From NCBI GenBank assembly GCA_027038965.1, contig JALWFG010000006.1, positions 1-36,940 of the forward strand: a stretch of 36,940 nt of DNA, given 5' to 3'. The notes under the pieces were generated by a model. It made no database searches, was not told where the DNA came from, and saw only the letters and a list, made by a program, of their open reading frames with translations. The DNA comes from Candidatus Desulfofervidaceae bacterium. GTDB taxonomy: Bacteria > Desulfobacterota > Desulfofervidia > Desulfofervidales > Desulfofervidaceae. Within the stretch, counting starts at the first letter, position 1, and the number at the start of each line of letters is the position of its first letter. This document shows, piece by piece, positions 8,120 to 17,800 of this stretch. A program made the translations under genes and the position numbers.

Positions 8120-8680
8120 TTAAAACCTACCAATGTCATAAATGGCCAATATTTCCTGAAGCCGTACGGTAATTTCTTGAGAAATGGCAGGTTCACCAGT
8201 AATCGGCCTGATATTTCCTGAATTTGTAAGCAATTCTGGCAAAGACTTCCCTATAAATTGATTTAAAAAGGCATCTGTAACGAGGGGCTTATGGTCTTTT
8301 AGGACGTTTTTAACCACGGTAATTTTATCAATGTCGTCACCATCAATCCAAACAAGCATTTGTAGCCTACCGCAGGGTGTTTGTTGGGAAATAGGGAAAA
8401 CCTCTGCCCTTTCTCCCAGGTTTATTTTGACCCTACCTACCTTTTTTGTCTCGGCCTGATAAAAATAACTAAGCCCTTGGGGATAATACTTTAGGGGATG
8501 CCCCAAGAGGTCTTTAACCCTTGCCCTTTGGGCTGGAGTAAGGGCCAAATATCCCTTTTGATAACCCTGCAATTCATTTAACCCACCCCCCTTTTGAGAG
8601 GGTTTAAAGGTAGCACAACTGGTCAAGGCTATGATTAACAAACACCCTACAGATTTAAAAAAAACGCTCTTTTTACTCAT
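8120..8680 (-). CDS. Lipoprotein with FMN-binding-like C-terminal region
   Basis: 186 residues. The N-terminus has a lipoprotein signal with lipobox LTSC (Cys22), so the mature protein is probably anchored to a membrane facing the periplasm. Residues about 110-180 resemble the FMN-binding domain of RnfG/NqrC-type proteins: a variable beta-strand, a DHKPL-like segment, FLNQFIGKS, then PITGEPAIS followed by a terminal helix. In classical members a S/T-G-A-T motif carries the covalent flavin on Thr; here that position does not offer the same Thr, so covalent FMN is doubtful. It is the first gene of the pump 1 operon, directly behind a sigma-54 promoter. Its role with the pump is unknown. Confidence 0.75.
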   Translation of the reverse strand: MSKKSVFFKSVGCLLIIALTSCATFKPSQKGGGLNELQGYQKGYLALTPAQRARVKDLLGHPLKYYPQGLSYFYQAETKKVGRVKINLGERAEVFPISQQTPCGRLQMLVWIDGDDIDKITVVKNVLKDHKPLVTDAFLNQFIGKSLPELLTNSGNIRPITGEPAISQEITVRLQEILAIYDIGRF

Positions 8681-8728
8681 TGTTAACCTCCTAAAATTCC
8701 TCTTATCTCCTGCTGCCTTTTTTAGTAA

Positions 8729-8744
8729 GGCAATAATTGTGCCA
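8729..8744 (-). promoter_or_regulatory. Sigma-54 (-24/-12) promoter of the pump 1 operon
   Basis: Read on the minus strand the sequence is TGGCACAATTATTGCC, matching the consensus TGGCACR-N4-TTGCW except for the final base, with the required 10-base spacing between the GG and GC elements. Transcription would start near 8717, about 37 bases before the lipoprotein ATG. A sigma-54-dependent regulator is encoded in the divergent operon. Confidence 0.82.
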
Positions 8745-8756
8745 CTTCAAAAATGA

Positions 8757-8833
8757 CCAGATACTCTGGATTTAAAGCAAGGGGGATAGACTTTATGTCT
8801 ACAACTCTTGCGTGGGTATGCAAAAAATTGCAT
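8757..8833. promoter_or_regulatory. Three inverted repeats between divergent sigma-54 promoters
   Basis: Three perfect small dyads: CCAGA-tac-TCTGG (8757-8769), TAGAC-tttat-GTCTA (8787-8801) and ATGCAA-aaaa-TTGCAT (8818-8833). They lie between the two sigma-54 promoters, at distances where enhancer-binding regulators of the NtrC type normally bind. Their sequences differ from one another, so at most some are sites for the same protein. Binding by the nearby response regulator is inference. Confidence 0.5.
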
Positions 8834-8890
8834 GGTTGGGTAGGTGAGATGGTGAGTGGTTAAGGAGATTTATGGTATTATCTGGACCAA

Positions 8891-8906
8891 TGGCATATTT
8901 ATTGCT
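8891..8906 (+). promoter_or_regulatory. Sigma-54 (-24/-12) promoter of the PAP2/kinase/regulator/pump 2 operon
   Basis: TGGCATATTTATTGCT has the TGGCA and TTGCT elements of a -24/-12 promoter with exact 10-base spacing between GG and GC. The start point would be near 8917, with a GGAG ribosome-binding site before the ATG at 8945. It faces away from the other sigma-54 promoter in the same intergenic region. Confidence 0.8.
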
Positions 8907-8944
8907 TGAATAAATACCAGACCTCAAAATAAGGAGAGCTTGTT

Positions 8945-9715
8945 ATGCACTTTAAGAAACAAACGTGGAGTTTCACAGTTATCATTGTTGTTTTGGTTTG
9001 TGGGATTTCCCAGCCGGCCTGGACATTTGAATATAAGGACACCGTGGAATCAGACCTTCACCAAACTAAAACTATTCTTACAAAAGATAATTTATTAAAG
9101 GCAGGACTCTTTACCGGACTCTTTTTATCCAGTATGGCCTTAGATAGACCAATAAAAAATGTGGTTAAACACAACCAAAGTGCCTCTCTAAAACAGATTA
9201 CAGATGTAACCAATCAGTTTGGTAATGGCTGGTGGACATTCCCCTTTGTTACGGGTCTTCATCTGATTGGACGGGCTACAAAAAATGAAAAATTGGCAGA
9301 GGCATCCTTTACAGCCATGGAGTCATTCTTTGTGGCAGGGGCATTTTGTAGCCTTGGCAAATTGGCCTTTGGACGGGCTCGCCCTTCAGTAAACGATTCA
9401 CCTTTTCATTTTAAGCCCTTTCAGGGGTATAAGGCCGGTTGGAGCAGCCTTCCTTCAGAACATGTTACTGTGGCCTGGGCAGTGGTAACTCCTTATGCCG
9501 TTTATTATCATCAGCCGTGGCTTTATTTGTTGCCAATTTCAACAGCGGCTGCTAGAATTTATAAAAATGCCCATTGGTTCTCAGACACAGTTTTGGCAAG
9601 CGGAATCGGATTTGGCACCGCCTATTTGTTAAGCAAGTGGCACATAAACGCAAAGAATAGCCGGGTTGCCGTTATCCCCTTGCCTCAAGGCATCTGTTTA
9701 AATATTAAATTTTAA
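8945..9715 (+). CDS. PAP2-family membrane or periplasmic phosphatase
   Basis: 256 residues with an N-terminal signal or anchor helix (about 8-27). The three catalytic motifs of the type 2 phosphatidic acid phosphatase superfamily are present: KLAFGRARP (139-147, KX6RP), LPSEHV (169-174, the PSGH motif with Glu replacing Gly) and RIYKNAHWFSD (204-214), giving the catalytic His173 and His210 and Asp214. Such enzymes remove phosphate from lipids such as undecaprenyl diphosphate, phosphatidylglycerol phosphate or lipid A. It is the first gene of a sigma-54-driven operon, eight bases before the sensor kinase gene, suggesting an envelope-stress or envelope-modification role. The substrate is not evident. 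Confidence 0.85.
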   Translation: MHFKKQTWSFTVIIVVLVCGISQPAWTFEYKDTVESDLHQTKTILTKDNLLKAGLFTGLFLSSMALDRPIKNVVKHNQSASLKQITDVTNQFGNGWWTFPFVTGLHLIGRATKNEKLAEASFTAMESFFVAGAFCSLGKLAFGRARPSVNDSPFHFKPFQGYKAGWSSLPSEHVTVAWAVVTPYAVYYHQPWLYLLPISTAAARIYKNAHWFSDTVLASGIGFGTAYLLSKWHINAKNSRVAVIPLPQGICLNIKF

Positions 9716-9723
9716 TATAAACC

Positions 9724-11001
9724 ATGAAAAAAACACATTTTTCTCTCATTGCCAAATTTAGCCTGATTATCTTGCTGATATTGGGCCTGGCCATTTCCTT
9801 TTTTTATTATCGTGAAGAAAAAAGGGAAGAAATGGCCTATCAGCGACACATGGAAAAAGAGATTCAGTTAATGGTGAGTTTGCTTACAAAAAACAGCTCT
9901 CCTGCCCAAATGCAGTCTTTATTGGACGAAGTGCACAAATGCTGGGGTAAAGTCCTGCACATTCAAGTAATAGATAGCCATAGAAGGATTGTTGCCTCTA
10001 CGCAAAGAGGAGAAATAGGACAATCGGTTAAAACAGACCCTAAACAGGTATTGTCCTTTAAATTGCAGTCTCAGGACTTGAATGAACAGGTGTTTTCTTT
10101 TCCCATAAAGACGCCATCCTTTGAAGGCACTATAAGGGCATACATCGTCCCAGCGGATGTTTATGAGGAATATTTAAAAGACAAGGCCGAACGGCGCAAT
10201 GAGGCCATTTTGACCTTTATTGTTGCTTTAGCCGTGCTTATGGCCCTTACTTATGTTGTTGTGACCAGATATGAGAATACCTTTATAGCCAAAACGGCTG
10301 AAAGGCTTAGAGCAGAGAATGAAGTGATGACAGAAAAGATAAAACAAAGTGAACGCCTAGCAGTGTTGGGACGCATGGCCGCCAGTCTCGCCCATGAAAT
10401 TCGCACCCCTCTGACTTCCATTAAAAATCTGGCCCAGTTGTTAGAAGAAGAACATAACGACCCGGTGTTCAGAAGGGAGTTTCAAGAGCTCGTTATAAGC
10501 GAAGTAGAAAGGATAAACCACATTATCAGGGCCCTTTTGTCCTATGCCAAGCCCCTTAAATTGCAAAAAAACAAGATAAGGCTGGACAACCTTATAGAAG
10601 AGGCCCTGGATGGTTTGAAAGAGACGGGGCAAATGGGAAAGGCCAAGGTGGAAAAGGTGTTAAGGCCCATAGAAATACAGGCCGACAAGGACCTGATCAA
10701 GCAAGTACTGGAAAACATCATTCTTAATGCCTGTCAGGCCATGAAGGGAGAAGGGTTCCTAAATATTCGCCTCAATCAAGAGGGACAAAATGCGGTCATT
10801 GCGATCAAAGATAGCGGAGGAGGCATTCAAGAAAAGGATAAACCGCATATCTTCACACCCTTTTTCACCACCAAGGCAAAAGGCACTGGTTTGGGGCTGG
10901 CCTTGTGTGAAAAGATTATCACGGCCCATGGAGGAAAGATTGAGTTTGATTCCCAAACAGGGGTGGGAACAACCTTTTATATTTATCTGCCAAAGGGGTA
11001 G
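9724..11001 (+). CDS. Membrane sensor histidine kinase
   Basis: 425 residues. Two transmembrane helices (about 10-28 and 161-181) enclose a periplasmic sensing region of about 130 residues. Then come a coiled segment, the dimerisation/phosphoacceptor box LAHEIRTPLTSIKN (His224), the N box with Asn331 and Asn335 (ENIILNACQAM), DSGGGIQ (G1, from Asp363), FTPFFTTK (F box) and GTGLGLAL (G2). This is the standard layout of NtrB/ZraS-like kinases that pair with sigma-54 regulators. The partner regulator starts three bases downstream. The signal is unknown; an envelope signal is likely given the periplasmic domain and the operon contents. Confidence 0.92.
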   Translation: MKKTHFSLIAKFSLIILLILGLAISFFYYREEKREEMAYQRHMEKEIQLMVSLLTKNSSPAQMQSLLDEVHKCWGKVLHIQVIDSHRRIVASTQRGEIGQSVKTDPKQVLSFKLQSQDLNEQVFSFPIKTPSFEGTIRAYIVPADVYEEYLKDKAERRNEAILTFIVALAVLMALTYVVVTRYENTFIAKTAERLRAENEVMTEKIKQSERLAVLGRMAASLAHEIRTPLTSIKNLAQLLEEEHNDPVFRREFQELVISEVERINHIIRALLSYAKPLKLQKNKIRLDNLIEEALDGLKETGQMGKAKVEKVLRPIEIQADKDLIKQVLENIILNACQAMKGEGFLNIRLNQEGQNAVIAIKDSGGGIQEKDKPHIFTPFFTTKAKGTGLGLALCEKIITAHGGKIEFDSQTGVGTTFYIYLPKG

Positions 11002-11004
11002 CAC

Positions 11005-12336
11005 ATGAGGACTTTATTAATTGTGGATGACGATGAGGCCATTCGGCGCTCCTTGGCCATTTCCTTTCGGAGGGAGTTTCAAATTTTAGAGGCCGCCGAG
11101 GGAAATGAGGCATTGGAGATAATTAGAGAAACCCCGATAGATATAGTGCTTTTGGACCAAAGACTGCCCGATGCAGATGGGACAGAGGTGTTAAAAGAGA
11201 TAAAAAGGCTGTCTCCAGAGGTGCCAGTCATCATGCTCACTGCCTATGGCACGGTAAAATCCTCGGTAAAGGCCATGAAATTGGGTGCCTTTGATTATAT
11301 TGAAAAGCCTTATGACATTGAGGAAGTAAAGCTTACCATAGCCAATGCCTTAAAACTGCGGATGCTAGAGGAAGAAATAAACCATCTGAGATTGGAGCTT
11401 AAAGAGAAATATGCCTTAAGCGGCATTATTGGTAAAAGTAAGGCCATGCAAGATGTATTTCGCCTGATTAAAGACATTGCCCCTTTAGATATTACCGTGC
11501 TTATTACCGGTGAGACCGGCACCGGGAAGGAATTGGTTGCTAGGGCCATTCATTACAACAGCTCACGCGCAAACGGGCCCTTTGTAGCCGTAAATTGTGC
11601 CGCCATTCCAGAGAACCTTTTAGAGAGCGAGCTCTTTGGCTATGAAAAGGGGGCCTTTACCGGGGCGGTCAAAAGAAAGAAGGGGAAAATAGAACTGGCT
11701 GAAAGGGGCACCCTTTTCTTGGATGAAATTGGGGACATGCCGTCTGAGCTTCAGGCCAAGCTTCTGCGCTTTTTAGAAGATAGAACATTTGAACGCTTGG
11801 GCGGAGAAGAAAATATCAAGGCCAATGTCCGGATTGTAGCAGCCACAAATCAGGACTTAACCTTGGCCATTAAAGAAAGGAGATTTCGGGAAGATTTGTA
11901 TTTTAGGCTAAACACCGTTACCATTTATCTTCCCCCATTAAGGAAACGTCTAGAAGACATTCCTCTTTTAGCAGAACACTTTGTTCAGCAATACAATCAA
12001 AACTTCAAGAAGGATGTTAAGGGTATTTCACCAGAGGCCCTTTCTCTTCTCATGCAATACGATTGGCCAGGAAATGTGAGAGAGCTAAAACATGTGATTG
12101 AGCGGGCCGTGGCCCTATGCCGAGGAGAAATGGTTACACCAAAAGACCTGGCCTTAGAACCAAAAGAAGAATTAGGAGAGGAGATTTACGACCTAAACCG
12201 CATTCTAGAAAGGCATGAAAAGGCCGCTATTAAAAAGGCCCTTATGCAAACCGGGTATAACAAAACAAAGGCGGCTCAGCTTCTGGGTATTAGCCTGCGC
12301 TCTTTGCAATACAAGGTGAAAAAGTATGGATTGTAA
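11005..12336 (+). CDS. Sigma-54-dependent response regulator, NtrC/ZraR type
   Basis: 443 residues in the order receiver, AAA+ and Fis-type helix-turn-helix. The receiver has the acidic pocket at DDD 8-10, phosphoacceptor Asp51 and Lys101. The AAA+ domain has Walker A GETGTGKE (169-176), the sigma-54 contact loop GAFTGA (216-221) intact, and Walker B GTLFLDEIGD (235-244). The C-terminal HTH (about 412-440) contains NKTKAAQLLGISLRSLQYKV. With the intact loop it should open sigma-54 promoters, and two such promoters lie 2-2.3 kb upstream. Most likely it activates both the divergent pump 1 operon and its own operon. Confidence 0.95.
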   Translation: MRTLLIVDDDEAIRRSLAISFRREFQILEAAEGNEALEIIRETPIDIVLLDQRLPDADGTEVLKEIKRLSPEVPVIMLTAYGTVKSSVKAMKLGAFDYIEKPYDIEEVKLTIANALKLRMLEEEINHLRLELKEKYALSGIIGKSKAMQDVFRLIKDIAPLDITVLITGETGTGKELVARAIHYNSSRANGPFVAVNCAAIPENLLESELFGYEKGAFTGAVKRKKGKIELAERGTLFLDEIGDMPSELQAKLLRFLEDRTFERLGGEENIKANVRIVAATNQDLTLAIKERRFREDLYFRLNTVTIYLPPLRKRLEDIPLLAEHFVQQYNQNFKKDVKGISPEALSLLMQYDWPGNVRELKHVIERAVALCRGEMVTPKDLALEPKEELGEEIYDLNRILERHEKAAIKKALMQTGYNKTKAAQLLGISLRSLQYKVKKYGL

Positions 12337-12392
12337 AATGCCTAGATTAGATAATTGGGTTAGAAAGTGAGGAAGAAGGAGATAAATTTTAA

Positions 12393-13742
12393 ATGAAAAA
12401 TCTTTTTTGGTGGGGCCTTCTGTTTTTTTGTTGTGCCTGTGCTGTGTACCACCCTGCCCCTTTGACAGAAACGAGGGTTAACCAGGCCCTGAAGTTGCCC
12501 CCTAAAAGGGTACTTAGTCTTAAGGCCAGTTTGATTAAACACCCTTTGCTTAAACCCGTAAAAATAGATTTTAACCAAGGCCTTACCCCTCAAGGAATAG
12601 CGGTTTTGGCAGTCATTCTTAATCCCCAATTGAGAAGGCAGAGGGATAGGCTGGGTATTGCTTATGCCCAATCGATTGAGGCAGGGCTTTTGCCCAATCC
12701 AGAATTTTCTCTGGATATGGAATTTCCTACTGGAGGAGAAACTCAAAATGTGGTGAATGGCTATAATGCGGGAATTAGTTTTGGCCTTAGAAGGCTTTTA
12801 ACTAGACACCTTTATAGAAAGGCTGAAGGATTAAGGTATAAGGCAATTCAACTTGATATTGCTTGGAAGGAATGGCAGGTGGCCGAGGCGGCCAAGTGTC
12901 TTGCTTACAGACTTATCTTTTTGAGAAGGCAACTTGGTCTTTTAATAGGCCATTTAAAAGTGTATAAAAAATTTCTTTCAGGGCTTAAAAACGGCCTTGA
13001 AGGTGGTTTTGTTACTTATAATCAATATCTCGCCGAGATAAATCAATTTAATGATTTAATTAAAAGGCAAGAGGACTTAAAAAAGAAAATTTCTGAAAGT
13101 GAGCTTAGGTTAAAAGCCCTTATAGGATTGCCCCCTGATTTTAGACTAAAACTGGTATGTCATCCTGAAAATCTTAAGCCAGATGTCAAACAAGTTATCA
13201 CTTCGAAGTATCACTTAGAAAACAGGCTTGATTTGGTGGGGTTAAAACGACTCTACGAGGCCCACGAAGCCCTTTTAAAGGCCACTATAGAAGGACAGTT
13301 TCCTTCGGTTTCCCTTAACTTTGCTCAAGCAAGAGATGTTGAAAATGTCTATGCAGTAATTCCAGGGATTTCTGTCAGTCTGCCCATTTTTAACCGCAAT
13401 CAGGCCCAAATTGCCCTAAAAAAGGCTGAGAGAAAGGCCGTTTTTGATGAATATCTAAATCGATTATATAAGGCTCAGATGGACATTAAACGGCTTACTG
13501 CCAATATTGCCTGGATTGCTAGGGCCATAGAGACCGAACAAGCTATCCTTGCCAAGCTTAAACCTGTCCACAATGCCGTTTTAAAGGGCCTAAGCACTGG
13601 CAGATGTAATGAGATGGAACTTATATCCATAAAGGGTCAAATTTTTAGAGAAAAGATGAGGGTTTTGTCCCTAAAGGCTGCCTTAATGGAAAATTTGGTG
13701 GGCCTTGAACTTGAAAGTGGGCATCCCTTAGGAAATATATAG
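12393..13742 (+). CDS. TolC-like outer-membrane efflux protein, pump 2
   Basis: 449 residues. A hydrophobic N-terminus ends in a cysteine cluster (FFCCACAVYHP), so it may be a lipoprotein attached at Cys16, as in NodT/CusC-type channels, though the lipobox is not canonical. The body has the two helical repeats of the outer membrane efflux family, including NPQLRRQRDRLGIA and LLPNPEFSLD motifs usual for the first half. Begins 56 bases after the regulator gene with an AGGAG site, and no separate promoter is visible, so it is probably in the same operon. The adaptor and pump genes follow. Confidence 0.9.
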   Translation: MKNLFWWGLLFFCCACAVYHPAPLTETRVNQALKLPPKRVLSLKASLIKHPLLKPVKIDFNQGLTPQGIAVLAVILNPQLRRQRDRLGIAYAQSIEAGLLPNPEFSLDMEFPTGGETQNVVNGYNAGISFGLRRLLTRHLYRKAEGLRYKAIQLDIAWKEWQVAEAAKCLAYRLIFLRRQLGLLIGHLKVYKKFLSGLKNGLEGGFVTYNQYLAEINQFNDLIKRQEDLKKKISESELRLKALIGLPPDFRLKLVCHPENLKPDVKQVITSKYHLENRLDLVGLKRLYEAHEALLKATIEGQFPSVSLNFAQARDVENVYAVIPGISVSLPIFNRNQAQIALKKAERKAVFDEYLNRLYKAQMDIKRLTANIAWIARAIETEQAILAKLKPVHNAVLKGLSTGRCNEMELISIKGQIFREKMRVLSLKAALMENLVGLELESGHPLGNI

Positions 13743-13751
13743 GAGGCCTAG

Positions 13752-14843
13752 ATGAAACACCAAACAAAAGCCATTCTGCTTATCATAGGCCTTGTGGCAG
13801 TTGTGGGAATGGCAACATGGTTGTCATTAAGCCCTTCCATCCAAATTCAAACTGGCCATTTATCAACCCCGGCAATCCCCAAAGGCTTTATTCAATTCGG
13901 ACATCCTGTTCGTAAGTCTTTTACCAAAACCATTACCGTCTGGGGCCGTGTGGAATCCATAAATGCCGTATCTGTCGTTGCCCTTGAGGCGGGAGAAATT
14001 ACCCGTATTTATCATGAAGTTGGAGATAGGGTCAAAAGGGGCACTCCCCTTTTTAAGATAGGTGGCAGGAGACTGGAAAAGAGGATTTCGTCCTTGAGCC
14101 AACAAGTAGGCTTGCTCAGAGAGGCCCTCCAAACAGCCAAGGCAAATCTCATTTCCCAAAAAGAGGCCTACAAAAGGCACTTAGTAAAGATAGACCAGAT
14201 CTTTGGTCTCAAAGAAAAGATAAACCGCCTCCAGAAACAGCTTATGGAACTTAAGACCAATTTAGAGATGCTGAAGGCGGCTCAAACAATCACATCTCCA
14301 TTAGATGGCATGTTGACCCAAAGAAAGGTAGGTCTGGGGCAAATGGTGAGTCAGGGAATGCCCTTGGCCCAAATAACCGATGTGACCCATTTGAGGATCA
14401 GGGCTTGCCTTTTTGGATTACCCCTTTCAGACCTCCAAAGACTTCACCACAAAAGGGTAATAATAGAGGGAAAACTTTTAGGCCGAGTAGATAGGGTCTT
14501 GCCAGAAAGGACATCCGACGGGGGCACTCTCATCTGGATTACGGCCCCAGGGCTTGAAAGGCAGTTTTGCCTGGGAGAAATCGTAGGCTGCCAGATTACC
14601 TTGAGCAGTAAAAAAGGCCTTTTTGTCCCTGAGACTGCTGTTATCTTTACCGACCACCACGCCTTTGTATTTGTAAGAGATAAGATGGGTGTCCACCGGC
14701 TTGAGGTTAAAACTGGTGAGGAGCAAAACGGCCTGATAGAAGTTACTTCTGCCAACCTCAGGCCTCAAAATGAAATTATGACTCAGGGGGCCTATGAATG
14801 TTTTTATCGTTATTTTTCTAGGGCCTTTAAGGTGGCCGACTAG
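13752..14843 (+). CDS. RND periplasmic adaptor (membrane fusion protein), pump 2
   Basis: 363 residues with an N-terminal signal or anchor helix (about 7-26). The barrel-sandwich half ALEAGEITRIYHEVGDRVKRG is followed by a shorter helical hairpin (about 105-175), the second half SPLDGMLTQRKVGLGQMV and beta-barrel segments, as in HlyD/CusB-like adaptors. Nine bases separate it from the TolC-like gene. It shows little visible resemblance to the pump 1 adaptor beyond the family plan, so the two pumps are not a recent duplication. Confidence 0.9.
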   Translation: MKHQTKAILLIIGLVAVVGMATWLSLSPSIQIQTGHLSTPAIPKGFIQFGHPVRKSFTKTITVWGRVESINAVSVVALEAGEITRIYHEVGDRVKRGTPLFKIGGRRLEKRISSLSQQVGLLREALQTAKANLISQKEAYKRHLVKIDQIFGLKEKINRLQKQLMELKTNLEMLKAAQTITSPLDGMLTQRKVGLGQMVSQGMPLAQITDVTHLRIRACLFGLPLSDLQRLHHKRVIIEGKLLGRVDRVLPERTSDGGTLIWITAPGLERQFCLGEIVGCQITLSSKKGLFVPETAVIFTDHHAFVFVRDKMGVHRLEVKTGEEQNGLIEVTSANLRPQNEIMTQGAYECFYRYFSRAFKVAD

Positions 14844-14860
14844 ACTCAAGGAGGAAGGTT

Positions 14861-17800
14861 TTGAAGAAGACACTTCGTTTTTTAATAGACAATTCCATAG
14901 CCATAGTGATTGTAGTTGTTATTTTTATAGGCCTTGGTCTGCTGTCTATAAACCACATGCCGGTTGATCTTTTCCCAAAGATGGATATTCCAGTGGTAAA
15001 TATTATCACCCATTACCCCGGGGCCTCGGCCAAGGATATGGAAGTGATGATTTCAACACCCGTAGAAACAAAAATGATGAGCCTTCCCAATGTCAAACGA
15101 GTATCCTCTAGTTCGGCCCAGGGGCTTTCTATGGTTACGGTTGAGTTCAATTGGGGCACTTCAGTGCTTGCGGCCCGACAGTTAGTTCAATCAAAACTCG
15201 GGGAATTGGCAGGTATTTTGCCCCAAGGCGCTATTCCAAGAATCGATAACATAGGTACCAGACTTCAAGATGTTTATGGCTTCGTTGTCTATGGAAGTGA
15301 TTTGGACAAACTTTATAACATCACCAGATATCAACTAGCAGGAAGGCTTATGAAGATAGATGGTGTGGCCTCGGTGGCCATCATCGGCGGAGATAGAGAG
15401 GCGATCAATGTCAATATATCTTCTAAAAAGTTAAAGACCTTTCATGTGAACCTTAAAGAGATCATAAATGCCCTTAAAAGTTGCAATAAAACAGTGGTTA
15501 TCGGATATATAGATAGGGCTTCAAGGGAATATGTCATCAGAGGAAATGGTGCTTTAAGAGATATTAAAGATATTGGTGACATTCCCATAAAGTCAAATGG
15601 AATTTCTCCCATTTTTCTTAAAGATGTAGCCATCATAAAGAAGGGCATTGCCCCTAAGCATTACACCATCCATGGCGATGGACAGAAGGTCCTAGCAGTT
15701 ATGGTCAGGAAACAACCGGGGGCAAGTTCTATTAAGGTAGTAGAAGCCGTTAAGTCTAAACTGAAGGCCTTAAAGGCATTGTATCCGGCCTCTACCCGCA
15801 TCAAGACCTATTATGACCAGTCGGAAATCATTACTGAATCGAGAAGGGAGATTACCAACGACTTGATTATAGGTTCCTTATTGGTGTTTTTGGTCTTGTA
15901 TTTATTTTTGGGCAACCTGAAACCAACCCTCATTGTGGCTGGCACCATACCCATCACCTTTATTACTAGCCTTTATTTAATGCACCTTTTAGGGTTGAGC
16001 CTTAATGTTATTACCATGACAGCCTTGGTGTTGGCTATCGGCATGATTGTAGATGACGCCATTGTGGTTACCGAAAACATTTACCGGCACAGCCTTATGG
16101 GAGAAGATACCAGGGTAGCTAGTATAGAAGGCACCTTAGAAATTGCTGGCCCCGATGCCTCGGGTACATTCACTACCATCGCCGCCTTTTTACCCTTATT
16201 GGTCGTAAGTGGCATTATCTCTATTTTTATAAGACCCTTTGGCTTGACTATCAGTCTTTCCCTATTGGTTTCTTTAATCCTTTCCTTAAGCTTGGTGCCA
16301 GTCTTATTTTCAAGGGCTAAAATCAGCCCTTTAGATAATAACTACTTGGGCCTTAAAATGATTACCCACCTCCAAAATCTTTTAAAAAGGGTTCTTAAAT
16401 GGTCTTTTAAACATAAATATATCGTGGTATTCTTGGCCGCGCTTTCTCTGATAACATCTGGATTGGCGTTTTTCTCAGGCAGGGTTTCCTTGTTGCCACC
16501 GATAGATGAAGGGGCCATTTTGATAGAATACATCATGCCTCCAGGCACCTCCCTGAAGGAAAGTGACCGAATAGGAAATCTTCTTGAAAGACTGGCCATG
16601 AAAAATCCCAATGTGTTGACGGTTTACCGAAGAACGGGCTCTCCGAAGCAAAGCTATATGATAGAAGGTGTTAATCGGGGTGAGCTGATGATAAAGCTCA
16701 AACCCAAAACCGCTCGTAGCGAGGATGTAACCAAAATTATAAATGAATTAAAAAAGGCCTATTCTCAAATCAAAGGTGTAGTCTTTTTATACCACCAACC
16801 CACTCAAGAAAATATAGACGAGAGCTTTTCTGGATTGCCGGCCCTTTTTGGGGTAACGATTTATGGAGATGACTATCAAAAGCTAATTGCCCTTTCGCAA
16901 AAGATAGAAAAGACGATGAATAAGATGCCGCAGTTAAATAATATTGTCAACAATATCAAATTTAAGGTCCCCCAATTAACCGTTAGGCCTGATTACACGA
17001 GGCTTTCATTTTATCACTTGAGCCCGGCCGAGCTATTCAACACCTTGAAGGCTGCCAATTGGGGGCTGAAAGTTACAAGTATTATTAAACACAACAGAGA
17101 AATTCCCGTATTTGTAAAAATACCCGTTTCAAGCCATTCCCTGAGAAATCTTAAAAATCTTTTCATTGTAGGTGTCCAAGGACAAGAGATACCTCTTTTT
17201 GAGGTGGCGGGAATTAAAAAGGAATTTCTGCCCCCGGTTATTACTCACATAGATGGTCAAAGGGAAGTAACGATTATCGCTGAAGTAGAGGGGAACATCT
17301 TGTCTGTAGCCAAGGCCTTAAGAAACCACCTGGCCCGGATAAATCTTCCCCCAGGCTATAGCATTGACTTGAGTGGCCAATACCACGTCCTTATAAAGAC
17401 CTTTATGGAAATGGGGCTTTCGGCCCTGCTGGCCCTGATATTGATCTATCTCATCATGGTGATGCAATTCCGCTCCTTTGTTGAACCGCTCATTATCCTT
17501 TTCACCATTCCACTTTCTGTTGTTGGGGCTAGCTTAGCCTTATTTATCACCAAACAGGGCCTAAATATCTCGGTGGCCATGGGAATGATTACCTTAATGG
17601 GCATCGCCGTTAACAATGCCATCGTTTTGGTAGATTACAAAAATAAAATGGTCAAAACCGGGCAAGGCATCAAAACCGCCCTTATTGAAGCCGCCTGCAT
17701 CAGACTAAGGCCAATCATTTTGACCTCTCTTACGACCATTTCGGCCCTCATCCCCACGGCCATAGGCACCACTGTCTCTTCTCACATCTTCCAACCCTTT

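Noticed and set aside
13863-14873. Minus-strand ORFs of 103-131 aa opposite the pump 2 adaptor
   Set aside because: Antisense shadows of a clear HlyD-type gene, without start signals.
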